The translations under genes were made by a program, and so were the position numbers. The notes under the pieces are model-generated. The model searched no databases and had not been told where the DNA came from. It saw only the letters and a program-made list of their open reading frames with translations. DNA of 25,039 nt from Terriglobia bacterium (GTDB lineage: Bacteria > Acidobacteriota > Terriglobia > UBA7540), in assembly GCA_030040455.1 (NCBI GenBank), contig JASHTR010000606.1, positions 1-25,039 on the forward strand, given 5' to 3'. The stretch's first letter is position 1. Each line of letters begins with the position of its first letter. Positions 1 to 7,913 of this stretch are shown piece by piece.

Positions 1-837
1 GGCCGCTACGCCAACCGCATTGCCAAGGGCCGATTCACGCTGGACGGCGTCACTTACAAACTGCCTATCAATGACGGCCCGAACAGCTTGCACGGAGGAA
101 TTCGAGGGTTTGACAAGAAGGTATGGACTGCGCGGGAGCTTTCCGGAAGCCAGCCGGCGGTAGAGTTGACATATCTCAGCAGGAATGGCGAAGAGGACTT
201 CCCCGGCGACCTGCATGTGAAGGTGGTCTTTACGCTGGAAAACGACAACGCCCTTCGCATCGATTACACCGCCACAACCGACAAAGACACCGTGATCAAC
301 CTGACCAACCATTCGTACTTTAATCTCTACGGGCAGGGAAGCGGAAGCATCCTCAATGAAGAAATCATGATCAATGCCGACCGATTTACTCCCATCGATG
401 CGACCATGATCCCGACGGGTGAAATTCGCAGCGTGGAAGGCACGCCGTTCGACTTCCGCCGGCTTACTCGCATTGGCGAGCGCATTGATGAGGACGATCC
501 GCAACTTAAGTTCGCCCACGGCTACGACGACAATTTTGTCCTGAACCGTACAGGCAACGAGCCGACGCTCGCCGCGCGCGTCGTGGATCCCTCCTCCGGC
601 CGGGTTCTGGAAGTCTTCACCACCGAGCCGGGTGTCCAGTTCTACACGGCCAACTTTCTTGACAGCACGATTCAAGGGAAGGGCGGCAAAATCTACGGCC
701 GCCGGTCCGCACTTACTCTTGAAACCCAGCACTTTCCAGACTCGCCAAACCATCCCAATTTTCCCTCCACCGAGCTCAAGCCCGGCGAGACTTATCACCA
801 GACAACCATTTTCAAGTTCTCCACAGTCTCGAAGTAA
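1..837 (+). CDS. galM: Aldose 1-epimerase (galactose mutarotase), 5' truncated by the window
   Basis: This enzyme interconverts the alpha and beta anomers of aldoses such as galactose, feeding sugar kinases. The frame is open from base 1, so the N-terminus lies outside the window; the first visible residues are [12 protein letters not shown], followed by NSLHGG, both hallmarks of the family. The catalytic His lies in NHSYFNL and the catalytic Glu in [16 protein letters not shown], so both active-site residues are present. The roughly 278 visible residues suggest that only some 60-100 are missing. No signal peptide can be judged. It ends 36 bp from the converging ribokinase gene, with no convincing terminator between them. 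Functional identity within the mutarotase family (galactose versus a broader hexose range) cannot be told from sequence alone. Confidence 0.93.
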   Translation, partial: GRYANRIAKGRFTLDGVTYKLPINDGPNSLHGGIRGFDKKVWTARELSGSQPAVELTYLSRNGEEDFPGDLHVKVVFTLENDNALRIDYTATTDKDTVINLTNHSYFNLYGQGSGSILNEEIMINADRFTPIDATMIPTGEIRSVEGTPFDFRRLTRIGERIDEDDPQLKFAHGYDDNFVLNRTGNEPTLAARVVDPSSGRVLEVFTTEPGVQFYTANFLDSTIQGKGGKIYGRRSALTLETQHFPDSPNHPNFPSTELKPGETYHQTTIFKFSTVSK

Positions 838-873
838 AACTGCGGCCAGCCTCCGATACTCCATCGAGTTCGT

Positions 874-1863
874 TCACACGCCGGCAGGGTTAAGAGGCGG
901 ATGCTGCTCATTGATTCGGTCCCGGCCACGTCGGCTCCGGGATGCCAGAAATTTTGCAACCTCCTTCGCTGCGGGCATTGAAGGCTGCGCCCCGATGCGG
1001 GTCACAGAGAGAGCGGCCACAGCGGAAGCGAACCGCACGGCACCCGGCGGGCTTTTCCCGTTCATCAAGGCCACAGCGAGCCCGGCATTAAACGCGTCGC
1101 CCGCTGCGGTTGAATCCACGGCGCGAACCCGAAAAGCCGGAACGAACGTGGTGGCTCCATCCGCCGTCGCCCAAAACGCGCCGCGCGCCCCCAGCTTGAT
1201 CACAACGTTTTGGGGGCCCTTTTCGAGCAGCCGTGCCGCGTAACGCGCTGCGCTCTGCGGATTCAGCGCCCCAGGCGCAACCCCGCAAAGCGCGCACGTT
1301 TCAGTTTCATTGGGGGTCAGCCAAGTCACTTTCCTCAAGAGGCTCGCGGGCAGCCTGCGCGCCGGGGCCGGATCGAGGATCAGTGGGATGTGGTTGGACG
1401 ACGTAATATCGGCCAGAAATGTGATGACGCTGAGAGGCACTTCAAGCTGGGTGAGGACCATTCCGGCCGAAGCGAAGCTGGGCAGCTCATTCTCGAGATC
1501 CTGAGGAGCCAAGGTTGCGTTGGCGCCGGGAATCACAATAATGGCGTTCGGTCCCCGGGAAGCAACCGAGATCAGCGCAACCCCGGATGAGACACCAGGA
1601 GTGCGCTTGACCGCAGTTGCCCGCACGCCGGCCCCCTTCAGTCCCTGACGCAGCCGCCTTCCAAACTCGTCGTCTCCCACGCGGCCAATCATGCTTACGG
1701 CGTGGCCGAGTCGCGCGACTCCCACCGCCTGATTGGCTCCCTTACCTCCAAAGAAAGTTTGGAAGCTTGTTCCGGTGAGCGTCTCGCCAAGCGTGGGGAT
1801 ACGCTCGACGCGCGCGACGAGGTCGAGGTTAATGCTGCCAACGACGATGATGGGTTTGAGCAT
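874..1863 (-). CDS. rbsK: Ribokinase (PfkB family carbohydrate kinase)
   Basis: It phosphorylates D-ribose to ribose 5-phosphate with ATP in the cytoplasm. The protein opens with IIVVGSINLDLV, then the sugar-binding GGKGANQAVGVARLG, then LTPNETET, and near the C-terminus DSTAAGDAFNAG. This last is PfkB signature 2 with the catalytic Asp, in the TAAGD form typical of true ribokinases. The frame opens further upstream at 1893, but the extra ten residues (MSGTPPIPLP) do not look like the family, so the internal ATG at 1863 is preferred (329 aa, normal length). Either start overlaps the 3' end of the upstream glycosidase/FGE-like gene (35 or 65 bp), implying co-transcription and perhaps translational coupling. 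A related PfkB sugar kinase remains possible, but the motif set favours ribokinase. Confidence 0.9.
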   Translation of the reverse strand: MLKPIIVVGSINLDLVARVERIPTLGETLTGTSFQTFFGGKGANQAVGVARLGHAVSMIGRVGDDEFGRRLRQGLKGAGVRATAVKRTPGVSSGVALISVASRGPNAIIVIPGANATLAPQDLENELPSFASAGMVLTQLEVPLSVITFLADITSSNHIPLILDPAPARRLPASLLRKVTWLTPNETETCALCGVAPGALNPQSAARYAARLLEKGPQNVVIKLGARGAFWATADGATTFVPAFRVRAVDSTAAGDAFNAGLAVALMNGKSPPGAVRFASAVAALSVTRIGAQPSMPAAKEVAKFLASRSRRGRDRINEQHPPLNPAGV

Positions 1864-4057
1864 GGGTAGAGGAATAGGCGGCGTCCCGGACACAGCGGAA
1901 ACCCAGCGTCCCGGCGCGATCGATGCTGGGAGCCATCAAGAGATACTTGCCGTGTTCGTCCAGCCGGTAGGCGTTTGGAAAATACCAGCGGCTCCCTTGT
2001 GGCTGATAGTAACTGCCTCCTCGGAGGATCGCCGCCCGCGTGTGCGGGTCAATATATTCATCCGTCCATTGCCACACGTTGCCGATCATATCCATGACGC
2101 CAAACGGGCTTGCTCCCTTAGGGCGCGCATCGACGTCCGCCGGGCCGATGAGCGTTCGGCCTTTGTCCGGGGCTGGGACCGCCGCCGGATCCCACCGATT
2201 ACCCCACGGATAGAGGCGTTCGTCCACGCCCTGCGCCGCATACTGCCATTCCCATTCGTGCGGAAGACGCTTGCCCGCCCATCGAGCATAGGCGCGGGCG
2301 TCTTCGAGCGAGACCCATGTGACCGGCTTATTACCCCATCCCTTGGGATACGTTCCGTCCTTCCAGTCGTAGAGAAAGTTGTGGTCATCTCTGGGATGAT
2401 AATGCGTCGCATCCAGGAATTTCTTAAACTCGGCGTTCGTCACAGGATACTTATCAATATAGAACGCATTCACTTGAATCCAATGGGCGTGCTCCCGGCG
2501 CGGCGCGTTTTCCCAAGGGTACTCCACGTCCAAACCTGCCATATTGCCGCCCTCAATCTCAACGCCGGAGACGCGAAAGAAGAATTTTCCGCCGGGAATA
2601 TAGACCATACCGGGCGGTGCGCTCGTCGCCGGCTTGCTGGCTGGCACTGGGACCAAGCGTTGCGGCAGAAAGTGCCATTGGCTCGAATAGCTTGAAAGAG
2701 GTTTTTGAGCGAGTTGATGCATCTCGCCGAGAAGCTTTCGCTCATTGGAGGTTAGATCCGCAGTCGCCAGCACTGCTCCGTACCCTTGCGGGCTCAGTCG
2801 GAAGCTCAGCCTCACCCCCGAGCTGAGGATAGCGGGCTTTAGCTCGGAACCATGCCAGAGATCGTAATAGCGCATTCCGGCCTTATAGGCTACTTCGATT
2901 TGAGGCCCATCAACGGCGAATTCATTGCGGTTGACGATAGTCCAGAGTATCCGACCGTTGCCTGGCCACTGGCTCGAGAAAACGCCGTAGCGAAGCATTG
3001 GATAGAAGGGCTGCCAGCCTGGGCTTTCCAGAATTTCCCAAAACGCTCGTTCAATTTTGCTGATTCGCCGCAATGCCTCCGCATCGCGCGGATCGATCTG
3101 ATTCCAGATGCCCCAGATATTTTCCCAGCTTTCATAACCCGTGCCGTTGAAAAACGCATATTGCAGGTTGTTGGCGCGGCTGCGCGCCCAGCGGTCACAG
3201 ACGTTTACCATGTAACGCGGCTCAAGCCATTTGTTCTTGCTGACCAGAGGCTCGAACGGGTACTTCCAGTAGCCCCACCCCAGGTTATTCCAGGCAATCG
3301 CGGGGTCGCTGTTTCCGCTGTCTCCACCTTCCGGCTCGAAGACGATGGGATGGCCAGTTTGATCGGAAGCAGCGCGAAAAGCAAGGGGCACTGCCGCCAT
3401 GGTGTCGCCGTTGATGCCGTCGGCTCCGATTGCTGCCATGAGGCGCGCGACGGTTTCCCAATCCGGTCCCCCTTCGGGGCGGGTTCCCTGGTCCCACGGA
3501 TTGTACGGAAACAACACGCGCACGCCGCGGCGGTGAAACGCAGCGACCATCGCTCGAAGTCCGGTGATCCCGCCCGGCATATCCCGGATGAGGTCGAATT
3601 GGTTTCGATTATCGATTCCAATATTGGGGTATGTTGGCCAGATGAGCACCGCGTCAATTCCGCCATAGCGCTGGTCAAGATCATCCAGATAGTGCCCCAC
3701 CGTATATTCCCCTGTACCCGGATCGTAAAAATAGCGGTCTTGCGCCATCATCTGCGGTTGAATAAACGCCCTTTCGGTCCACTGCAATTCCGGCCGGCTG
3801 TATTGTTTTCCGTTGTAACCGATCCGAATGAGATGCTCCATGCGCCAATGTCGCAAGTCGTCCAGCCAAGCTTCCCAATCATCCATCGGAACGGGGCCCT
3901 CCTCATGCTGGGCGCAACACGGGCCCAAGGTCCCGCTGAGATTGGCCGGGCCGGGGATTTGTTCGCCCTCAGGCTTATACCGCGTGTCCTGAGCGCATAG
4001 TGGAACCGCCAGCAACATGATGGAGACTAAGAGAAGCACCGGGCCGTTGTGCCGCAT
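1829..4057 (-). CDS. Secreted fusion: glycosidase-like TIM barrel plus FGE-sulfatase-like (SUMF1/EgtB/PvdO) domain
   Basis: Residue numbers count from the ATG at 4060; the next ATG, at 4057, sits better behind AAGGAGG and is preferred. Residues 1-23 form a signal peptide (hydrophobic core, cleavage near LCAQ). Residues about 50-330 look like a glycoside-hydrolase-type TIM barrel: LLIWP-like strands, RGVRVLFPYNPWD near 180, IGADGINGDT at 211-220 with candidate acids D214/D219, and FEPEGG near 241-246. A beta-rich segment follows. From residue 485 (MVYIPGGKFF) to the end is an FGE-sulfatase domain with YPVTNAEF, PVTWVSLEDARAYARWAGKR, EWEWQYAA, MIGNVWQWTDEY, LRGGSY and GFRCV. The active-site cysteine pair of sulfatase-activating FGE is absent, so this domain probably does something else, such as carbohydrate binding or a different oxidation. 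It lies first in a unit with ribokinase, suggesting release of a sugar outside the cytoplasm. The substrate is unknown. Confidence 0.78.
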   Translation of the reverse strand: MRHNGPVLLLVSIMLLAVPLCAQDTRYKPEGEQIPGPANLSGTLGPCCAQHEEGPVPMDDWEAWLDDLRHWRMEHLIRIGYNGKQYSRPELQWTERAFIQPQMMAQDRYFYDPGTGEYTVGHYLDDLDQRYGGIDAVLIWPTYPNIGIDNRNQFDLIRDMPGGITGLRAMVAAFHRRGVRVLFPYNPWDQGTRPEGGPDWETVARLMAAIGADGINGDTMAAVPLAFRAASDQTGHPIVFEPEGGDSGNSDPAIAWNNLGWGYWKYPFEPLVSKNKWLEPRYMVNVCDRWARSRANNLQYAFFNGTGYESWENIWGIWNQIDPRDAEALRRISKIERAFWEILESPGWQPFYPMLRYGVFSSQWPGNGRILWTIVNRNEFAVDGPQIEVAYKAGMRYYDLWHGSELKPAILSSGVRLSFRLSPQGYGAVLATADLTSNERKLLGEMHQLAQKPLSSYSSQWHFLPQRLVPVPASKPATSAPPGMVYIPGGKFFFRVSGVEIEGGNMAGLDVEYPWENAPRREHAHWIQVNAFYIDKYPVTNAEFKKFLDATHYHPRDDHNFLYDWKDGTYPKGWGNKPVTWVSLEDARAYARWAGKRLPHEWEWQYAAQGVDERLYPWGNRWDPAAVPAPDKGRTLIGPADVDARPKGASPFGVMDMIGNVWQWTDEYIDPHTRAAILRGGSYYQPQGSRWYFPNAYRLDEHGKYLLMAPSIDRAGTLGFRCVRDAAYSSTHAQTHHRRWQH

Positions 4058-4256
4058 CATTTCCTCCTTAGGTTGCCTTGAAAGCGCAACGAAAAGTTAC
4101 CTCGCTTTAGGAAGAAAAGAAAGAGTTTTTGCGCCAGACGGCGCGGGCGGTGGCGCGTTTTGCGGGGGGATGAGCGCGTTCATGGAGTTCTTTGGGAAAA
4201 CAAGGCATAGGTAGCTTCTGGGCCGCCAGCGCGTTGTGAGAAGCTGTGAAAAAATT
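4058..4256. other. Upstream region of the glycosidase/FGE-like gene, no gene seen
   Basis: Short frames here lack family features. The minus strand carries a strong ribosome-binding site (AAGGAGG) immediately before the 4060/4057 start codons. A GCGCCA/TGGCGC inverted pair in a GC-rich stretch near 4132-4158 could form a hairpin but has no T-run. The promoter of the minus-strand unit should lie here; I cannot pick a convincing -35/-10 pair. Confidence 0.4.
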
Positions 4257-4388
4257 AGAAGACAAGCAGAAGGCATCACGCAAAGCGGCCAAGACAAGTT
4301 GAAAGCTCAAAGTCGAGAGTCGAAAGTTTATCAAGGATACGGCCTTTAACTTTTGGCTTTCAACTTTTCTTGGCGTCTTTGCGAGAGG
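4257..4388. repeat. Dispersed palindromic intergenic repeat, copy 1
   Basis: This 132 bp element recurs at 7914-8044. The two copies share an identical 35 bp core (here 4307-4341) and similar outer parts with scattered substitutions and one single-base indel. The element is one long imperfect inverted repeat: the arms at 4279-4298 and 4364-4383 pair at 17 of 20 positions (outer words CGCAAAG and CTTTGCG), and AAGTTGAAAG-type words on the left pair with CTTTCAACTTTT on the right. The region around TTTATCAAGGATACG forms the loop. It ends 8 bp from the stop codon of the minus-strand AAA+ gene and could act as its transcript end. No ORF, T-tract or target-site duplication was seen. Confidence 0.85.
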
Positions 4389-4395
4389 TGGCGGG

Positions 4396-5517
4396 TCAAG
4401 GAGCAAGCAAAGCGGCGGGGGTGGCGTGCGACGCGGCGCTCATGGCCTTCTCGGCTGAGAGCCGCATTGCCGGAACCAGCGCTGCTTTCTCATCCCTGAA
4501 AAAGACCAAGCGCGATGCAGAACGGTCAAAGTCCACGGTGACCACGTCACCCAGCCGGATTTGCTCGGTGGCAATAAGGTTGGAAAGCGCGAAGACCAAA
4601 TGGCGCTCGATGGCGCGCTTCAGATGGCGGGCGCCAAACTTTACATCGATTCCCTCTTCCAGGAGAAAATCGCGCGCGGCCGCCGTGCAGCGGAAAATAA
4701 ACTGCCTGTCTTCAGCCGCGAGCGTGACCCGCTCCTGAACCCTTCTCAATTCGATGTCGAGAATTTGCTCCAGGTGCTCGCGTTGAAGGCTGCGGAAGAC
4801 AATGACACGGTCGATCCGGTTCATAAATTCCGGAGTGAATTTCCGCCGGGCTGCCTCCGAAGCAGTGCGGTAAATTTTCTGGTCCAGCTCTGGATCGCTT
4901 CCTTGCATTGTGCTTGCGAAACCCAAGCCTCCCTCCACAAGCTTGGCCATTTCCTGCGAGCCCAGATTCGAAGTCATAAAGATCATGCACCGCGTAAAAT
5001 CAACCCGCTGATTATCGCCGAGAGTCAGAGTGGCTTTGTCCAGGATTCCAAGCAAGAGCTGCCAGAGAGAATCACTGGCTTTCTCAATCTCATCAAAGAG
5101 GACCAGCGAGAGTTTGAGAGATTCGGAATGGTATTGGTCGAGCACTTCCTGCGTGATCAGCGGGTGCGTCTCGCGATGGCCCAGGTAGCCGGGAGGAGAG
5201 CCAATGAGCTTGGAAATTTCGTGGCTGTGTTGAAACTCGGCGCAGTCGATCTTCAGAATAGCCCGCTCGCTACCCAACAAAACTTCGGCTGCAGCTTCGA
5301 CCAGCCGCGTTTTTCCTGAACCCGTAGGGCCAAGCAGGAGAAGATTGGCGAGGGGGCGTCCCGGCGCGGCAATGCCAGCCTTAAAAACCTGGTAGGCGCG
5401 CGCTAACTGCCGAATAGCCCGATCCTGCCCTACCACCCTGCGCCGAAGGTTATCTTCGAAGCTCTGAATCTCATAGCTTTTTCGAGTGGGATCCAACATT
5501 ATGCCCAGAGCGCTCAT
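4396..5517 (-). CDS. Single-ring Clp/Hsp100-type AAA+ ATPase
   Basis: This is a predicted ATP-driven protein unfoldase related to the second ATPase ring of ClpA/ClpB/ClpC, in the cytoplasm. Counting from the ATG at 5517: Walker A GPTGSGKT at 63-70, substrate pore loop GYLG at 110-113, Walker B LVLFDE ending near 143, sensor-1 TSN at 182-184, arginine-finger region FMNRIDR at 231-237, and sensor-2 GARHLKR at 295-301, followed by a C-terminal small domain. An LGF tripeptide at 198-200 sits where ClpA and ClpC carry their ClpP-binding loop. At 373 aa it has no N-domain or first AAA ring. The frame opens to 5616, but the ATG at 5517 has a clear GGAGGAGG ribosome-binding site 8-15 bases upstream and begins the family homology. 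It stands alone; its partner and substrates are unknown. A ClpX-like role is an alternative, but no zinc-binding domain is present. Confidence 0.85.
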   Translation of the reverse strand: MSALGIMLDPTRKSYEIQSFEDNLRRRVVGQDRAIRQLARAYQVFKAGIAAPGRPLANLLLLGPTGSGKTRLVEAAAEVLLGSERAILKIDCAEFQHSHEISKLIGSPPGYLGHRETHPLITQEVLDQYHSESLKLSLVLFDEIEKASDSLWQLLLGILDKATLTLGDNQRVDFTRCMIFMTSNLGSQEMAKLVEGGLGFASTMQGSDPELDQKIYRTASEAARRKFTPEFMNRIDRVIVFRSLQREHLEQILDIELRRVQERVTLAAEDRQFIFRCTAAARDFLLEEGIDVKFGARHLKRAIERHLVFALSNLIATEQIRLGDVVTVDFDRSASRLVFFRDEKAALVPAMRLSAEKAMSAASHATPAALLAP

Positions 5518-5969
5518 CAGCTTCCCTCCTCCTTCAAGTCTTGCAATCAAGCTCGGAAGCAAGAATATGCAACCGAAGTTCCACAGCATGACCTTCCCTC
5601 TGCTGCATAATGTCAATTATTAACTAACACATAGATGCTAGGCGAGTTATTTCTTCCTCGGTGCCAGCCGCGCGGGGAGCCATGTGGCCGGGAAGGTTTC
5701 AAATCGGGAAGACATTTTCACTTTTGATGACAAGAAGCGACCATAACGGCTATTTTCATTTTCACGGATACATCAAAGTCAGGTGAATATGGAGCGCGGG
5801 ACCTTGCTGCCGCATTCTACGGGCACTTCGCGCCGGCAGTGCAGTTGAATCTTATATTTCTGAAACTTTGACGTGATCGTGACCCTGATTTATGGCGTCA
5901 CGGCCTATTGATAATGCTAAGATAGTTGAAGGTCTTCTCAAAGGCAGAATGAGCGCAGGAAGTGAGCCG
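5518..5969. other. Divergent intergenic region between the AAA+ gene and the Uma2 gene
   Basis: No convincing gene was seen. A perfect TTGACA (minus strand, 5611-5616) lies upstream of the AAA+ gene without a good -10 partner. Between about 5715 and 5795 are repeated TTTTCACTTTTGATGA and ATTTTCATTTTCAC words and a loosely matching inverted copy (CATCAAAGTCAGGTGAA). On the minus strand these read as GTGAAAATG-type repeats, a pattern seen at the ends of some IS21-family elements, so this may be an insertion-sequence scar. The plus-strand frame of Uma2 is open from 5892, and its 5' end may therefore extend into this region. Confidence 0.4.
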
Positions 5970-6581
5970 ATGCAGTTAACTTTTTCCATTCCAGAATGCC
6001 AAGATGCTATCCGCTTCCCAGCGGGTATGCTCAACTGGAGTAAAGAGGAGTTCTTTCACTTCTGTCAGGCGAACCGTGACCTGCGGATTGAGCGCTTGCC
6101 GAATGGAGAGATCATCGTGATGTCGCCGGCTGGAGGGTATGGAAGCTTTCAAAACCTGGAGGTCGCAAGTCAGCTTGACGCATGGGCAACAAAGGATGGA
6201 AGCGGAATAGCCTTCGATTCCAGCGCGGGGTTTCGCCTCCCAAACGGTGCCATGCGATCCCCGGACGCAGCCTGGGTTGAGCTCGGGCGGCTGGGGAAAT
6301 TGAGCCGTCGGGAGAAGGAGCAATTTATTCCTCTTTGCCCGGACTTTGTGATCGAGGTTGCCTCGCCCTCGGATGATGTCTCGACGCTGCGCGAGAAGAT
6401 GACGCAGTATGTGGGGTGTGGCCTGCGTCTGGGGTGGCTGATCCTGCCGGAGTCGACTCAGGTGGAAGTCTATGGCCCGGAAGGAGCCGAGACGCTCAAC
6501 TCGCCCGCGACCGTCAGCGCCGAGCCGGTTCTGCCAGGATTCAGGCTAGAATTAGCTTCGGTCTGGAAACCACCGTTTTAA
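5970..6581 (+). CDS. Uma2 family (DUF820) putative restriction-endonuclease-fold protein
   Basis: Uma2 proteins have a PD-(D/E)XK nuclease fold; their cellular role is unsettled, and they occur in many copies in cyanobacteria, acidobacteria and similar genomes. From the chosen ATG: FPAGMLNWSKEEFFHFC at 16-32, IERLPNGEIIVMSPAGG at 40-56, RSPDAAWV with candidate metal ligand D99, and PDFVIEVASPSD with E129. The usual Lys of the catalytic triad is not obvious after E129; K143 lies further on. The length (203 aa) fits the family. In-frame ATGs exist at 5892 and 5949, but 5970 has an AGGA ribosome-binding site and begins where homology starts. The stop codon TAA directly abuts the ATG of the glycosyltransferase gene, so the two are probably co-translated. 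Confidence 0.82.
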   Translation: MQLTFSIPECQDAIRFPAGMLNWSKEEFFHFCQANRDLRIERLPNGEIIVMSPAGGYGSFQNLEVASQLDAWATKDGSGIAFDSSAGFRLPNGAMRSPDAAWVELGRLGKLSRREKEQFIPLCPDFVIEVASPSDDVSTLREKMTQYVGCGLRLGWLILPESTQVEVYGPEGAETLNSPATVSAEPVLPGFRLELASVWKPPF

Positions 6582-7814
6582 ATGAAGATTCTATGGGTGA
6601 AAGCCGGGAAAATCCTGCCGGTTGATACCGGCGGAAAGATCCGCTCTTACAATATTCTTCGAAGGCTGGCGGAACGGCATGAGGTAACTTTTCTCTCCTA
6701 TTACGGTGTTTGCCGTGACGAGACGTACGAGCAGCAAGTTGTGCGTGCTTTGCGTGGAGCCGTCCCTCTTTGCACGGCGGCGTGGGATTCAACTTCGTTC
6801 CATCGCGGCCTGGACTACCTGCGGCGCTTTCCATCGGGCCTGCCTTTCGCGGTTTCCAAATTTGCTTCAGTGAAGGTGCGGCGGGAGATTGATCGCCTGG
6901 CCAGCGAGCGTTGTTTTGACGTAGCCGTCTGCGACTTTCTCTCCGCCTCGCTCAACTTCCCCCCTGATCTCCCCACGCCCACGGTTCTTTTCCAGCACAA
7001 CATCGAAAGCCTGCTCTGGCGACGCCAGGCGGAAGCCGAGAAAAATGCGTTCAAGCGTCGCATCTTTCAAACGGAAGCTGCCAGGATGGAGCGATACGAG
7101 CAAAGCGCGATTCGGCGGTTCCAACGCGTCATCGCGGTGTCAAAAGAAGATTGCGAGAAGATGAAGGGACTGACGGACCCCTCCCGGATCACCGTAGTCC
7201 CAACCGGCGTCGATTTGGAGCAATACCGCCCCGATCCTGCCGTCAAGCCATCACCGTTTCTCTCGCTGTTTATCGGCTCGATGGACTGGGAAGCCAATGT
7301 GGATGGCGTGGAGTATTTTTGCCGGGAAATCTGGCCGCACGTGCTGGCGCGCGTGCCGCAGGCCCGGTTCCGGATTGTAGGCCGCAATCCCTCGGCGCGC
7401 GTTTGGAGGCTTGCGGGAGACGCAGTGGAGGTGACGGGTACTGTACCTTCGGTCGTGGACCACCTGAGAGAGGCAGCGTTGGTGGTGGTGCCTTTGCGAG
7501 TGGGCGGCGGCACGCGCCTGAAGATTCCCGAGGCGATGGCCGTAGGCAAAGCCGTCGTTTCAACTTCCGTGGGCGCCGAAGGGCTGGATGTGACGCCCGG
7601 TCGAGACATCGTCATCTGTGACGATCCCGCGGATTTTGCAAGTTCGATGGTTGCGTTGCTCGAAGACCCCGAACGTCGCCGCAAATATGAGCAGGCTGCG
7701 CTCAGCTTCGCGGCGGGATGCGACTGGAGTGGGATCTCTGAGAGATTTGCGGAAGCGCTGGGCGCGGTGGCTAATGGCGCAGCCCTCCCATTCTCTTGCG
7801 CAGAGAAGGTGTGA
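6582..7814 (+). CDS. GT4-family glycosyltransferase
   Basis: This is predicted to transfer a sugar from an activated nucleotide donor to a glycan or lipid acceptor at the cytoplasmic face of the membrane, most likely in exopolysaccharide or glycolipid synthesis. It has the GT-B layout: an N-terminal acceptor half (MKILWVKAG, TGGKIRSYNILRRLA, VLFQHNIES, RVIAVSKED, VVPTGVDLEQY) and a C-terminal donor half (FIGSMDWEANVDGVEYF, FRIVGRNP, VEVTGTV, VPLRVGGGTRLKIPEAMAVGKAVVST). R306 and K314 fit the donor-phosphate contacts and E317 the conserved EX7E-type glutamate. Length 410 aa is normal. The N-terminal half resembles the sugar transferases found with XrtA/PEP-CTERM loci, but no exosortase is in the window. 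Donor and acceptor are unknown. It starts with no gap after Uma2 and is followed by a structured 270 bp gap. Confidence 0.9.
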   Translation: MKILWVKAGKILPVDTGGKIRSYNILRRLAERHEVTFLSYYGVCRDETYEQQVVRALRGAVPLCTAAWDSTSFHRGLDYLRRFPSGLPFAVSKFASVKVRREIDRLASERCFDVAVCDFLSASLNFPPDLPTPTVLFQHNIESLLWRRQAEAEKNAFKRRIFQTEAARMERYEQSAIRRFQRVIAVSKEDCEKMKGLTDPSRITVVPTGVDLEQYRPDPAVKPSPFLSLFIGSMDWEANVDGVEYFCREIWPHVLARVPQARFRIVGRNPSARVWRLAGDAVEVTGTVPSVVDHLREAALVVVPLRVGGGTRLKIPEAMAVGKAVVSTSVGAEGLDVTPGRDIVICDDPADFASSMVALLEDPERRRKYEQAALSFAAGCDWSGISERFAEALGAVANGAALPFSCAEKV

Positions 7815-7825
7815 AACAATTATTG

Positions 7826-7909
7826 AGGATTGCCAATTATAGTGACAACAAGCGGCGGCCTGTGGCCGCCGGTCTTTCAGGAAAGGCCATCACTATAATT
7901 GGTGATCCT
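7826..7909. repeat. Nested inverted repeat (84 bp), MITE-like or terminator-like
   Basis: The outer arms at 7826-7845 and 7890-7909 are inverted copies matching at 18 of 20 bases, including a perfect 13 bp block CCAATTATAGTGA. Inside lies a perfect 8 bp hairpin (CGGCGGCC at 7853-7860, loop TGT, GGCCGCCG at 7864-7871). It begins 12 bp after the stop codon of the glycosyltransferase. The GC-rich inner stem could terminate transcription, but there is no following T-tract. The AT-rich outer arms look more like the ends of a miniature inverted-repeat element. Copy number elsewhere in the genome cannot be judged from this window. Confidence 0.8.
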
Positions 7910-7913
7910 TCGT

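Noticed and set aside
1733..2695. Plus-strand open frame (320 aa)
   Set aside because: It is antisense to ribokinase and the FGE-like domain, both with strong motifs. The Arg/Pro-rich product is typical of GC-rich shadows.
2852..4000. Long plus-strand open frame (382 aa)
   Set aside because: It is wholly antisense to the glycosidase/FGE-like gene, whose protein has a signal peptide and clear domains. The plus-strand product has no family features.
1829..4057. Sulfatase-activating formylglycine-generating enzyme
   Set aside because: The copper-binding cysteine pair is missing and no sulfatase gene is nearby, so a name implying sulfatase maturation is not justified.
4561..5319. Plus-strand open frame (252 aa) opposite the AAA+ gene
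   Set aside because: The minus strand carries all AAA+ motifs in order; the opposite frame shows none.
7067..7819. Minus-strand frame (250 aa) opposite the glycosyltransferase
   Set aside because: The Ser/Thr/Pro-rich product has no domain, and the plus strand has complete GT4 motifs.
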